Below, one piece after another: positions 40,863-47,537 of a DNA stretch of 47,537 nt. The position numbers and the translations under genes were made by a program. Numbering within the stretch: the stretch's first letter is position 1; the number at the start of each line of letters is the position of its first letter. The stretch comes from an uncultured Eubacteriales bacterium (GTDB lineage: Bacteria; Bacillota; Clostridia; Peptostreptococcales; Anaerovoracaceae), in NCBI GenBank assembly GCA_900542565.1, contig UQOC01000013.1, forward strand, positions 1 through 47,537. The letters run 5' to 3'. The notes below the pieces were generated by a model. It was not told the DNA's origin. It searched no databases and worked only from the letters and a program-made list of their open reading frames with translations.

Positions 40863-41324
40863 ATGAAAAAAGAACCTGAAAAGAAAGATATAGCCAAGGC
40901 TTATGGCAAATATGCAAAACAGTTCACGCCAAAACCCAAATACTTTTTAAACTGTCTGAGAGCTTTTGGGACAGGAGGGGCGATCTGCGCCCTGGCACTG
41001 AGGTATCAGAATTTTTTGACGGATAATGGCATACCACAGGAGGATGCAGGCATTTTCGTGACACTTACCCTCATAGCGGCGGCACAGATCCTGACAGGCA
41101 TTGGCGTTTTTGATGTGATAGCCAAATTCGCAGGGGCCGGGGTCATAGTGCCTATAACCGGATTTGCCAATTCAATGGTGGCTCCGGGACTGGAATATAA
41201 AAAGGAAGGCCCTGTGCTGGGAGTAGGTTCAAAGATGTTCAGCGTAGCCGGGCCGGTACTGGTATGCGGCATAGCAAGCGCCATGGCGGTGGGCGTTATA
41301 TACTGGCTCATAGAAAAAATATGA
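40863..41324 (+). CDS. spoVAC: Stage V sporulation protein AC
   Basis: SpoVAC is a membrane protein of the SpoVA channel that moves dipicolinic acid in the developing spore and out on germination. The 153-residue protein has the family region PKYFLNCLRAFGTGGAICAL and GAGVIVPITGFANSMVAPGLEYK with about four membrane helices. The ATG at 40863 follows GTGAGG with a fair spacing; a GTG four codons earlier is possible. It starts spoVAC-AD-AE. Confidence 0.93.
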   Translation: MKKEPEKKDIAKAYGKYAKQFTPKPKYFLNCLRAFGTGGAICALALRYQNFLTDNGIPQEDAGIFVTLTLIAAAQILTGIGVFDVIAKFAGAGVIVPITGFANSMVAPGLEYKKEGPVLGVGSKMFSVAGPVLVCGIASAMAVGVIYWLIEKI

Positions 41325-41345
41325 TCGCATATAAGGGGACATAAA

Positions 41346-42386
41346 ATGGAATATAAGAAAATAGGAAAACAGACTGTAAAGTTTGCAGAAAAGCCGATCC
41401 TGGCCGGCAGAGGAAATGTGGCCGGCGAAAAAGAGGGACAGGGTCCGCTGGCCAGATACTTTGATATGGTCCTTGAAGATGATATGTTTGGCCAAAAGTC
41501 ATGGGAAAAAGCAGAAAGCAAGATGCTAAAGGAAGCCATGAACAAGGCAGTCTCACGCTCAGGCCTGGAGAGGGACAAGATTGACGCCATGCTCAGCGGA
41601 GATCTGCTCAATCAGCTGATGTCCTCATCGTTTACTGCCCGAGATATGCATATCCCTTTTCTGGGCTTGTACGGAGCCTGCTCCACAATGACCGAGTCTC
41701 TGCTGCTGGGGTCAATGCTCATAGACGGAGGGTTCGCCCGCAATGTGCTTGTGGGAGCTTCAAGCCATTTCTGCACGGCGGAAAGACAGTTCAGGATGCC
41801 TGTGGAGCATGGCAACCAGAGACCGCCTTCGGCTCAGTGGACTACTACCGGTGCAGGCGCACTGGTCATATCGTTGGATGACAGTGCAGATAAGGGACAC
41901 AGGGTAAAAATAAGAGCCGAGTCTGCCACCATAGGCAAGGTAATAGATGCAGGGATCAGAGACGCCAATCAGATGGGAGCTGCCATGGTACCTGCTGCAG
42001 TAGATACACTGCTCAACCATCTGGAGGATACCAGACGGCCCCTTGAATATTACGACCTGGTAGTTACGGGCGATCTTGGCTTCATAGGGAAGGATATAAT
42101 GAAAGATCTCCTAAAAGATGCGGGTTTAAACGAAAAAAGCATATTTACCCGTTACGATGACTGTGGAGCGATGATATTCAGCAAAGATCAGGATGTCCAC
42201 GGAGGAGGCAGCGGATGCGGCTGCTCGGCGGTAGTCTTTACAGGTTACCTGATGAAACAGATGGAAGAGAAAAAAATAAAACGGCTTTTGCTGATGTCTA
42301 CGGGGGCTTTGCTTTCTACTATTTCACCCATGCAGGGTGAAAGTATTCCGGGTATTGCTCATGCCGTTTCCCTGGAGGTGGATTAA
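41346..42386 (+). CDS. spoVAD: Stage V sporulation protein AD
   Basis: SpoVAD binds dipicolinic acid on the outside of the spore inner membrane and has a thiolase-like fold. The 346-residue protein starts KKIGKQTVKFAEKPILAGRG and carries the GLYGACSTMTESLLLGSMLIDGGFA region, SSHFCTAERQFRMPVEHGNQ and GGGSGCGCSAVVFTGYL in family order. The next gene starts at its stop. Confidence 0.95.
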   Translation: MEYKKIGKQTVKFAEKPILAGRGNVAGEKEGQGPLARYFDMVLEDDMFGQKSWEKAESKMLKEAMNKAVSRSGLERDKIDAMLSGDLLNQLMSSSFTARDMHIPFLGLYGACSTMTESLLLGSMLIDGGFARNVLVGASSHFCTAERQFRMPVEHGNQRPPSAQWTTTGAGALVISLDDSADKGHRVKIRAESATIGKVIDAGIRDANQMGAAMVPAAVDTLLNHLEDTRRPLEYYDLVVTGDLGFIGKDIMKDLLKDAGLNEKSIFTRYDDCGAMIFSKDQDVHGGGSGCGCSAVVFTGYLMKQMEEKKIKRLLLMSTGALLSTISPMQGESIPGIAHAVSLEVD

Positions 42387-42743
42387 ATGGAATATGTATG
42401 GGCGTTTGTTATAGGAGGTCTCATTTGTATGGCCGGACAGATATTGATGGATGCCACTGCCCTGACAGCGCCAAGAATATTGGTGCTCTTTGTATTATCA
42501 GGCGTTGTGCTGGAGGCCGCGGGCCTTTATCAGCCTCTTGTGGATCTGGCAGGAAGCGGGGCTACCGTGCCGCTGCCCGGTTTTGGGTATAATATGGCAA
42601 AAGGAGCCATGGAAGGGGCAAAAAACGGATTTCTCGGAGCAATAACCGGACCCGTTGGATCGGGTGCGGCAGGGATTGGCACAGCCCTTGGCCTGGGCTA
42701 TATCATATCCCTTATATTTAATCCCAGATCGCCCAAGAGATAG
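42387..42743 (+). CDS. spoVAE: Stage V sporulation protein AE
   Basis: The 118-residue membrane protein is the third core SpoVA component, with four helices and the conserved block ATVPLPGFGYNMAKGAMEGAKNGFLGAITGP. It starts directly after the spoVAD stop, behind GGAGGTGG. With spoVAC and spoVAD it makes the minimal spoVACDE unit; spoVAA, AB and AF are not present here. Confidence 0.93.
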   Translation: MEYVWAFVIGGLICMAGQILMDATALTAPRILVLFVLSGVVLEAAGLYQPLVDLAGSGATVPLPGFGYNMAKGAMEGAKNGFLGAITGPVGSGAAGIGTALGLGYIISLIFNPRSPKR

Positions 42744-42851
42744 CCTTTTGGACCAGATGGCCTGCTGACTGGCCAGACGGCACAGATCATGCGCACAAGG
42801 ACAATGGATGTCCTTATCAAAGAAGCAGGAAGCACCCTGATATGCCGCAGA

Positions 42852-42898
42852 TTGACATGCCCCTCCTTATATGGTAAAATTTACCACATAAGGAGGGG
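42852..42898 (+). promoter_or_regulatory. Promoter inside a 39-bp near-perfect palindrome
   Basis: TTGACA (42852-42857), 17 bp, TAAAAT (42875-42880). An inverted repeat of 19-base arms with a single mismatch (42860-42878 and 42880-42898, centre 42879) covers the spacer, the -10 and the ribosome binding site AAGGAGGGG of the small gene at 42901. It could be a strong operator for a dimeric repressor, or an RNA hairpin that hides the ribosome binding site. Confidence 0.75.
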
Positions 42899-42900
42899 AC

Positions 42901-43008
42901 ATGGATAGGGAGATCATATACATTCTGGCAGTTGTCAATTTGACTTTGGGCTTTGTGCTTGTCTATGGATGCAAAAATCCGTACAGGGGGAGAAAAAGGA
43001 GAAAATAA
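42901..43008 (+). CDS. 35-residue single-helix membrane microprotein
   Basis: ATG 42901 lies two bases after AAGGAGGGG and opens a 35-codon frame (MDREIIYILAVVN, then TLGFVLVYGCK, then a basic tail GRKRRK). One membrane helix spans about residues 5-22 and the short C-terminus is strongly basic, which fits an inside-positive membrane peptide. It has its own promoter and an overlapping 39-bp palindrome. I do not recognise the family. The close SD-to-ATG spacing is tighter than usual but the initiation region is otherwise clear. Confidence 0.6.
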   Translation: MDREIIYILAVVNLTLGFVLVYGCKNPYRGRKRRK

Positions 43009-43129
43009 AATATGCCTGCGGCAGCAGACCGCAGACAACCAAGAGGGCAAAAGTTTTTCTGCTTTTAGAAAGCAGCTTTTTACAAGAGATATAGGACCGC
43101 ATGATCCGTTCTTTATATACATGAGAAAG
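43009..43129. other. Gap after the microprotein gene
   Basis: No ORF with a convincing ribosome binding site. A small repeat CTGCTTTTAGAAAGCAG (43062-43078) forms a 6-bp hairpin followed by CTTTTT, which may terminate the microprotein transcript. Confidence 0.4.
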
Positions 43130-43156
43130 CCCCTCCGGGGCATACCGCCGGAGGGG
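43130..43156 (-). terminator. Terminator hairpin downstream of the D-Ala ligase gene
   Basis: CCCCTCCGG (43130-43138) pairs with CCGGAGGGG (43148-43156); on the minus strand it is followed by CTTTCTC. It likely ends the ligase-gene transcript. Confidence 0.7.
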
Positions 43157-43171
43157 TTTATCTGCGGCCTG

Positions 43172-43200
43172 AGACGCCCGCCGGGGCGTCTTCGTTTATT
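43172..43200 (+). terminator. Plus-strand terminator hairpin
   Basis: AGACGCCC (43172-43179) pairs with GGGCGTCT (43184-43191), followed by TCGTTTATTTT. It would stop plus-strand transcription before the convergent ligase gene. Confidence 0.7.
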
Positions 43201-44257
43201 TTGCTGAACAACATTCGATTATCTTGTCTATCACATCGGGATATGAAAGGCCTACGCCTGCCATCATTTTTGGAAAACGGCTCACAGATGTGAAGCCCGG
43301 TATGGTGTTGGCTTCACTGAAAATGATTTCTTTGTCAGGGGTAAGGAACATGTCGATGCGCGCAAACCCTTTGCAGCCAAGTATCCTGAACAGTTTTCTG
43401 CCTGTGTCGTTGACACGCTTTTCTGTTTCCGGGTCGAGACGGCCTGGGCTATGTATCTTTGAATCTACTCCTGTATATTTCTTTGTGTAATCGAAGAAAC
43501 AGCCTGTAAACAGCTCAATTTCGTCTACACGGCCGACGATCTCGACATTCTTTCCGTCTCCGATGACCGAACAGCCTACTTCAAATCCGTTGATCTTTTC
43601 CTCTATGATAAGCTCGTCATCGTATTGAAGGGCGAGGTTGACCGCATCCATCAATTCACCTGCGCTTTCTATGACGGAAATACCGTAGGACGACCCTGCC
43701 CTGACAGGCTTGACGAACAGCGGGTAGGTCAGGTCTGCGGTGGCCTCTCTGACAGTGGCTTCATCAAAATCCCTGGTCAGGAAGCAGGCCTTGGGGACTG
43801 CGATCCCGGCAGCTTCTGCCAGTACATGAGCTCTGTATTTATCCATGCATAAGGCAGATGAGAGGGTGCCGCATCCCATCAGGTCAATGCCGGCCATTTC
43901 TATGAGGCCCTGGACGGTGCCGTCTTCCCCGTTTTTTCCGTGGAGCATGGGAAAAGCGCCGTCAAGTCTTGTAAACGCAGGCCCTTCCGGACGGAGTTCT
44001 ATCAGCCCGTGGACTGCACGATCCGGCACGATATATGCCGGCGTGCAGTTTTCTTTGTCCTGCTGCCATGTATCTGCTTTGACATTTTCCGGATCACCAT
44101 CGTACCTGAACCATCTTCCGTCTTCTGTGATGCCTATGGCTATGACATCGTATTTATCACGGTTTATGTTGGTAAGGACGGCATAGCCAGAGCTGAGGGA
44201 AATAAGATATTCGCTGGAGCAGCCGCCAAAAAGAACGGCTATTTTTTTCTTGTCCAT
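43196..44257 (-). CDS. VanG-type D-Ala--D-Ser/D-Ala ligase homologue
   Basis: The 353-residue ATP-grasp protein joins two D-amino acids for peptidoglycan. The sequence follows VanG-type D-Ala--D-Ser ligases: IAVLFGGCSSEYLISLSSGY, MLHGKNGEDGTVQG, SSALCMDKYRAHVLAEAAGI, PLFVKPVRAGSSYGI, GFEVGCSV, and the active loop DEIELFTGCFFDYTKKYTG, with the C-terminal SEANTIPGFTSVSRFPKMM. Ordinary Ddl enzymes have a different loop. No vanT racemase, vanXY peptidase or vanRS genes flank it, so it is an orphan homologue; D-Ala or D-Ser use cannot be read from this alone. ATG 44257 follows AAGGAG; GTG 44260 is also possible. Confidence 0.85.
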   Translation of the reverse strand: MDKKKIAVLFGGCSSEYLISLSSGYAVLTNINRDKYDVIAIGITEDGRWFRYDGDPENVKADTWQQDKENCTPAYIVPDRAVHGLIELRPEGPAFTRLDGAFPMLHGKNGEDGTVQGLIEMAGIDLMGCGTLSSALCMDKYRAHVLAEAAGIAVPKACFLTRDFDEATVREATADLTYPLFVKPVRAGSSYGISVIESAGELMDAVNLALQYDDELIIEEKINGFEVGCSVIGDGKNVEIVGRVDEIELFTGCFFDYTKKYTGVDSKIHSPGRLDPETEKRVNDTGRKLFRILGCKGFARIDMFLTPDKEIIFSEANTIPGFTSVSRFPKMMAGVGLSYPDVIDKIIECCSAK

Positions 44258-44281
44258 CACAATACTCCTTTTTGAATAGGG

Positions 44282-45391
44282 CTATTTTAGATTTTCGGGG
44301 TTAAGTCCTTTGAGCTCATCGACAATGAAGATGCCGTCTTTGCGTATCAGTACATCATCAAAATATATTTCTCCTCCGCCGTATTCCGGACGCTGTATCA
44401 TGACTAGATCCCAGTGTACAGCCGAATGGTTGCCGTTGTAAGCGTCCTCGTAGCACTTGCCTGGAGTCAGGTGGAAGCTGCCGCAGATCTTTTCGTCAAA
44501 GAGGGTGTCCTTCATGGGTGAAAGTACATAAGGGTTTACGCCGATGGCAAATTCTCCGAAATAGCGGGATCCGTCATCTGTATCCAGAAGGGCGTTGATC
44601 CTGTCTGTGTCGTTGGCGGTGGCCTTTATGATCTTGCCATTTTCAACTTCAAACCTTATGTTCTCAAAGGTAAATCCCTGTTCCTCAGAGAATGTGTTGT
44701 AGCTTATGACTCCGTTCATGGACTCCTTCACCGGGGCGGTGTATACTTCTCCGTCAGGTATGTTCCTGAGACCATCGCATTTGATGGCAGGGATGTCTTT
44801 GATGGAAAAAGTCAGGTCAGTCCCCGGTCCGACGATGTGGACCTTGTCGGTCCTGTTCATCATTTCTACCAGCGGATCCATGGCTTTGCTCATCTTTTTG
44901 TAATCCAGGGTACACACATTGAAGTAGAAATCTTCAAAGGCTTCCTGGGAACTTCCGGCAAGCTGTGCCATGGAAGGGTTAGGATAGCGCAGAACCACCC
45001 ATTTGGTCTTGTCTACCCGGTAATCAAGGGTAGGGCTTGTTAGCTTATAGTACATATTGAGCTTGTCAGAAGGCACATCTGCAAGTTCAGAAGTGTTTTC
45101 CCCGGCCCTTACGGCTATATAAGCGTCCATGCCTTTCATCTGAAAGAGCTGGTAATCGTTGAGGAATTTTATCTGTTCTTCATCAGCTCCCAGAAGCACC
45201 TCTCTGAGGATGGAGCTGTCCCTGTGGTTTACATATGGCTTTGCACCAAGGGCGTAAGCGTCTTTGATGAGCTGTCTTACCAGCGGACGGCAGCATTGGC
45301 CTTCGTAATCGATCAGCACTTTTTCGCCTTTTTGCAGATCGCAGGAATATGAAGTAAGTAGTTTAGAAAGTTCTTTTACTCTTGGATCCAT
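44282..45391 (-). CDS. M29-family aminopeptidase
   Basis: The 369-residue metallopeptidase removes N-terminal residues from peptides (aminopeptidase T/AmpS family). Metal-ligand and active-site regions visible are the GLRNIPDGEVYTAPV segment with its Glu, YFGEFAIGVNP, and the end motif GKCYEDAYNGNHSAVHWDLVM with Tyr, His and His-x-Asp. The family is typically 400-410 residues; this one is slightly short at the ends. GGAGGTAAAAAT precedes the ATG. The ligase gene lies 24 bases downstream on the same strand and may be co-transcribed. Confidence 0.9.
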   Translation of the reverse strand: MDPRVKELSKLLTSYSCDLQKGEKVLIDYEGQCCRPLVRQLIKDAYALGAKPYVNHRDSSILREVLLGADEEQIKFLNDYQLFQMKGMDAYIAVRAGENTSELADVPSDKLNMYYKLTSPTLDYRVDKTKWVVLRYPNPSMAQLAGSSQEAFEDFYFNVCTLDYKKMSKAMDPLVEMMNRTDKVHIVGPGTDLTFSIKDIPAIKCDGLRNIPDGEVYTAPVKESMNGVISYNTFSEEQGFTFENIRFEVENGKIIKATANDTDRINALLDTDDGSRYFGEFAIGVNPYVLSPMKDTLFDEKICGSFHLTPGKCYEDAYNGNHSAVHWDLVMIQRPEYGGGEIYFDDVLIRKDGIFIVDELKGLNPENLK

Positions 45392-45523
45392 TTTTACCTC
45401 CTTAAGTCATTATATGTATATTATAACCCAAAAATATGGTAAATAAAAGGTAAAATAGCAGGTTGATAATCAAAACAAATAAATGTAAAATATATGTGCA
45501 AAACTGTTGAAAAGAGGCACAAG

Positions 45524-46486
45524 ATGAAAACGGTTTTTTTATTGAATCCCAAAGCAGGAAAAGGCAAAGGCCTTGACAGGATAAAGGAAGAAGTAGACAG
45601 GACGGCTGAGCGGATGGGCTGCGATGCAGGAATATATCTGACAAAGTCAGTGGGAGATGCAGAAAAGTTTGCGAGACTGGCCGCAGAGGAAGCCGAAAAG
45701 AACGGCGAAGAGATAAGGCTGATTGCCTGCGGAGGCGACGGCACGCTGAATGAAGTGATAAACGGCGCAGCAGGCTTTGGATGTGCTTCGGTGGGAGTAA
45801 TGCCCATAGGAACGGGAAATGATTTTGTCAGGAATTTTTCCGGAGCCGGAGATCATATGAGCGTTGAAGCCCAGATCAGAGGCCGGGTGCAGAAATGCGA
45901 TCTCATAAAATACCAGGGCGTTATAGACGGACAGGAGCGGACAAGATACTGTGCAAATATGTTTAATATAGGGTTCGACTGCAATGTGGTAGACCTTACG
46001 GCGAAAGTCAAGGAATATCCGCTGTTGAAGGGTTCGCTGGCTTATCTCGTATCGGTGCTGGCCATACTGGTCAAGAAAAAGGGTGCATTGCTTAAAGTTG
46101 AGATCGACGGTGAGACGGTCCAGGACGGACCTGTACTGCTGACGGCAGTGGCAAACGGGGCTTTCTGCGGGGGAGGCGTAAAAGGACTTCCAAAAGCTGA
46201 CCTGACCGATGGGCTTATGGATGCCAGCATCATATACAATGTTTCCAGGACAGAGTTTTTGAAAAAGTTTCCGTATTATGCCAAAGGTACCCATCTTGAT
46301 CTTCCCGATGTGGATAAGATAGTGTATTACAGGCAATGCAGGGAAGTGGCCATAACACCGCTCAACGGCATGATGCGGCTGTGTGTTGACGGTGAGATAA
46401 GTGATGCAGGGCAGATACATATGGAGATAGTACCGGAGGCCGCAAGGATAGTCGTACCGGCAGTTCTGACTGAACAGCAGCAATGA
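45524..46486 (+). CDS. Diacylglycerol kinase family lipid kinase (DagK/YegS type)
   Basis: This family phosphorylates diacylglycerol for phospholipid recycling or a related lipid. The 320-residue protein begins VFLLNPKAGKGKG, has the ATP-binding CGGDGTLNEVING and GVMPIGTGNDFVRNF, and continues with FNIGFDCNVV and the C-terminal LKVEIDGE/MRLCVDGEIS strands. ATG 45524 follows AAAGAGG; an ATG 10 codons earlier has no site. It is divergent from the peptidase gene, and the SDR gene follows with a 60-base gap. Confidence 0.9.
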   Translation: MKTVFLLNPKAGKGKGLDRIKEEVDRTAERMGCDAGIYLTKSVGDAEKFARLAAEEAEKNGEEIRLIACGGDGTLNEVINGAAGFGCASVGVMPIGTGNDFVRNFSGAGDHMSVEAQIRGRVQKCDLIKYQGVIDGQERTRYCANMFNIGFDCNVVDLTAKVKEYPLLKGSLAYLVSVLAILVKKKGALLKVEIDGETVQDGPVLLTAVANGAFCGGGVKGLPKADLTDGLMDASIIYNVSRTEFLKKFPYYAKGTHLDLPDVDKIVYYRQCREVAITPLNGMMRLCVDGEISDAGQIHMEIVPEAARIVVPAVLTEQQQ

Positions 46487-46545
46487 TGCTGCCTTTTGCG
46501 GGGAGCATATGACAGGATGTACAAAAGAAAGCGGGAATTTATAAA

Positions 46546-47436
46546 ATGGAAAAAAAGACAGCCATAGTTACGGGAGCATCCAGGGGTATAGGACTGGCTA
46601 CTGCAAGGATGCTGGCCGGAGAAGGATATATAGTTTACGGTTTTTCCAGGTCTGAGGGCGGGCTTAAAACGCCTGACAGGCCTTCGGATGAAGTGACAGG
46701 AAGGATTGCAGATGCGCAAGTCAAAATCACGGAGACCATACGGGAGAGTACCGGATATTCCAGTCCTGCACCCAGGTGGGTGAACTGTGATGTAACTGAT
46801 GAGGACAGCATAAGGTCAGCTTTTGACAGGGTACTGGGAGAAACAGGAAGGATCGATGTGCTGGTGTGCAACGCAGGCATGGGCATTTCAGGAGCAGCAG
46901 AATTTACACCTGTAGATGATTACCTGATGGAAATGGATGTAAATGTGACAGGAGCCATAAGGTGTGCTCAGGCGGCAATCCCTGTCATGAGAGAGCAGGG
47001 AAACGGCAGGATCGTGTTCATGTCATCACTTGCAGCCATATTTCCACTGCCGTTCCAGAGCTTTTACTCGGTAAGCAAAGCATCATTAAATGCCTTCAGC
47101 GATGCTGCCGGCATAGAACTGGCGCCTTTTGGGATACAGACTTCTGCGGTGATGCTTAACGATGTAAAGACAGATTTTACGGAAAACCGCCGAAAGACAG
47201 CAACTGGCGATGACATTTACGGAGGGCGCATATCAAAGTCGGTGGAAAAGATGGAAAAATCAGAACAGAGCGGCATGTCTCCTCAGCAGGTTGCAAAGAC
47301 TGTATGCTCTATTTTGAGACGAAGGAAACTGCCGTCTCACAAGATCGTCGGAGTTGGCAATGAATTTCTGGGAGTCTTATACAGGATTTTGCCGACGGAC
47401 CTTATGCTGCGGCTGCTTGCCATGATATACGGATAG
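46546..47436 (+). CDS. Short-chain dehydrogenase/reductase
   Basis: The 296-residue enzyme has the NAD(P) loop AIVTGASRGIGLATA, the NAG motif VLVCNAGMGISG and the catalytic S/Y-x3-K set in FMSSLAAIFPLPFQSFYSVSKAS. A 30-residue insert between the second strand and CDVTDED (about residues 38-70) is longer than usual. The substrate is not clear; SDRs beside lipid kinases often act on fatty acyl groups or sugars. Both genes probably share one unit. Confidence 0.88.
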   Translation: MEKKTAIVTGASRGIGLATARMLAGEGYIVYGFSRSEGGLKTPDRPSDEVTGRIADAQVKITETIRESTGYSSPAPRWVNCDVTDEDSIRSAFDRVLGETGRIDVLVCNAGMGISGAAEFTPVDDYLMEMDVNVTGAIRCAQAAIPVMREQGNGRIVFMSSLAAIFPLPFQSFYSVSKASLNAFSDAAGIELAPFGIQTSAVMLNDVKTDFTENRRKTATGDDIYGGRISKSVEKMEKSEQSGMSPQQVAKTVCSILRRRKLPSHKIVGVGNEFLGVLYRILPTDLMLRLLAMIYG

Positions 47437-47537
47437 GCGCCTTGGGATGCGTGAGCATTATGCCGGAAGCCGGACATCGCCTGGTGATGTCTTGGAAATC
47501 GCCGGGTCAGTGCAGGACGATCCAGAGAGAAAACATC
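47437..47537. other. Window end, no gene seen
   Basis: A GACATC (47473-47478) / GATGTC (47486-47491) hairpin lies after the SDR gene and may be part of its terminator, though no T-run of note follows. Confidence 0.35.

Noticed and set aside
43196..45391. Vancomycin resistance operon
   Set aside because: Only the ligase homologue is present; no vanT, vanXY or vanRS genes flank it, and the neighbour is an M29 peptidase.

Overview
The window reads as chromosomal DNA of a spore-forming anaerobic Firmicute (class Clostridia). The evidence is the spore genes yqfC, yqfD and spoVAC-AD-AE, the Firmicutes-type order yqfC-yqfD-phoH-ybeY-cdd-era-recO-glyS-ppdK, an iron-sulfur serine dehydratase, a Crp/Fnr-ferredoxin pair, and AGGAGG-type ribosome binding sites with AGA/AGG-rich codon use. 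A lineage near Anaerovoracaceae/Peptostreptococcales is possible, but genus cannot be fixed from the sequence alone. Everything below comes from reading the sequence; no database search was run.

Layout. 1-894: non-coding DNA with seven inverted repeats in two related subfamilies. 0.9-4.8 kb: molybdopterin genes (moaC, mogA, a MOSC protein), interrupted by a membrane protein, the remains of a LytTR/GHKL two-component system that still has its promoter and operator repeats, a PepSY-like lipid-facing protein and a PHP phosphatase. 4.9-14.3 kb: a long housekeeping/sporulation operon ending in a pyruvate phosphate dikinase homologue that has lost its whole phosphohistidine domain. 14.3-18.3 kb: an amino acid permease divergent from a sigma-54 activator whose sensor domain resembles the lysine-fermentation enzyme 3,5-diaminohexanoate dehydrogenase. 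18.5-22.6 kb: uraA-pyrR under a PyrR attenuator, divergent from two tandem LysO-like lysine exporters. 22.7-27.6 kb: an ABC-F ATPase, lexA with its box, a Nim-like flavoprotein, tRNA-Arg(CCG), and a Crp/Fnr regulator divergent from a ferredoxin.

27.7-33.1 kb: a six-gene operon (GtrA, TetR, class III aminotransferase, FGGY kinase, degenerate aldolase homologue, class II aldolase) that looks like an undescribed transamination-phosphorylation-aldol cleavage route. 33.2-36.4 kb: L-serine dehydratase, infC-rpmI-rplT with a leader attenuator and an AUU start, and mscL. 36.6-40.8 kb: FIST protein and aldehyde dehydrogenase, then IclR and maf on the other strand. 40.9-43.2 kb: spoVACDE, then a 35-codon membrane microprotein under a 39-bp near-perfect palindrome. 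43.2-47.4 kb: a VanG-like D-Ala ligase, an M29 aminopeptidase, a diacylglycerol kinase family protein and a short-chain dehydrogenase.

Two themes recur. One is amino acid handling: lysine-linked sensor and exporters, permease, serine dehydratase, aminotransferase, aminopeptidase. The other is enzyme folds stripped of catalytic parts: the dikinase without its swivel domain, the dehydrogenase-like sensor without its nucleotide loop, and the aldolase homologue without zinc histidines.
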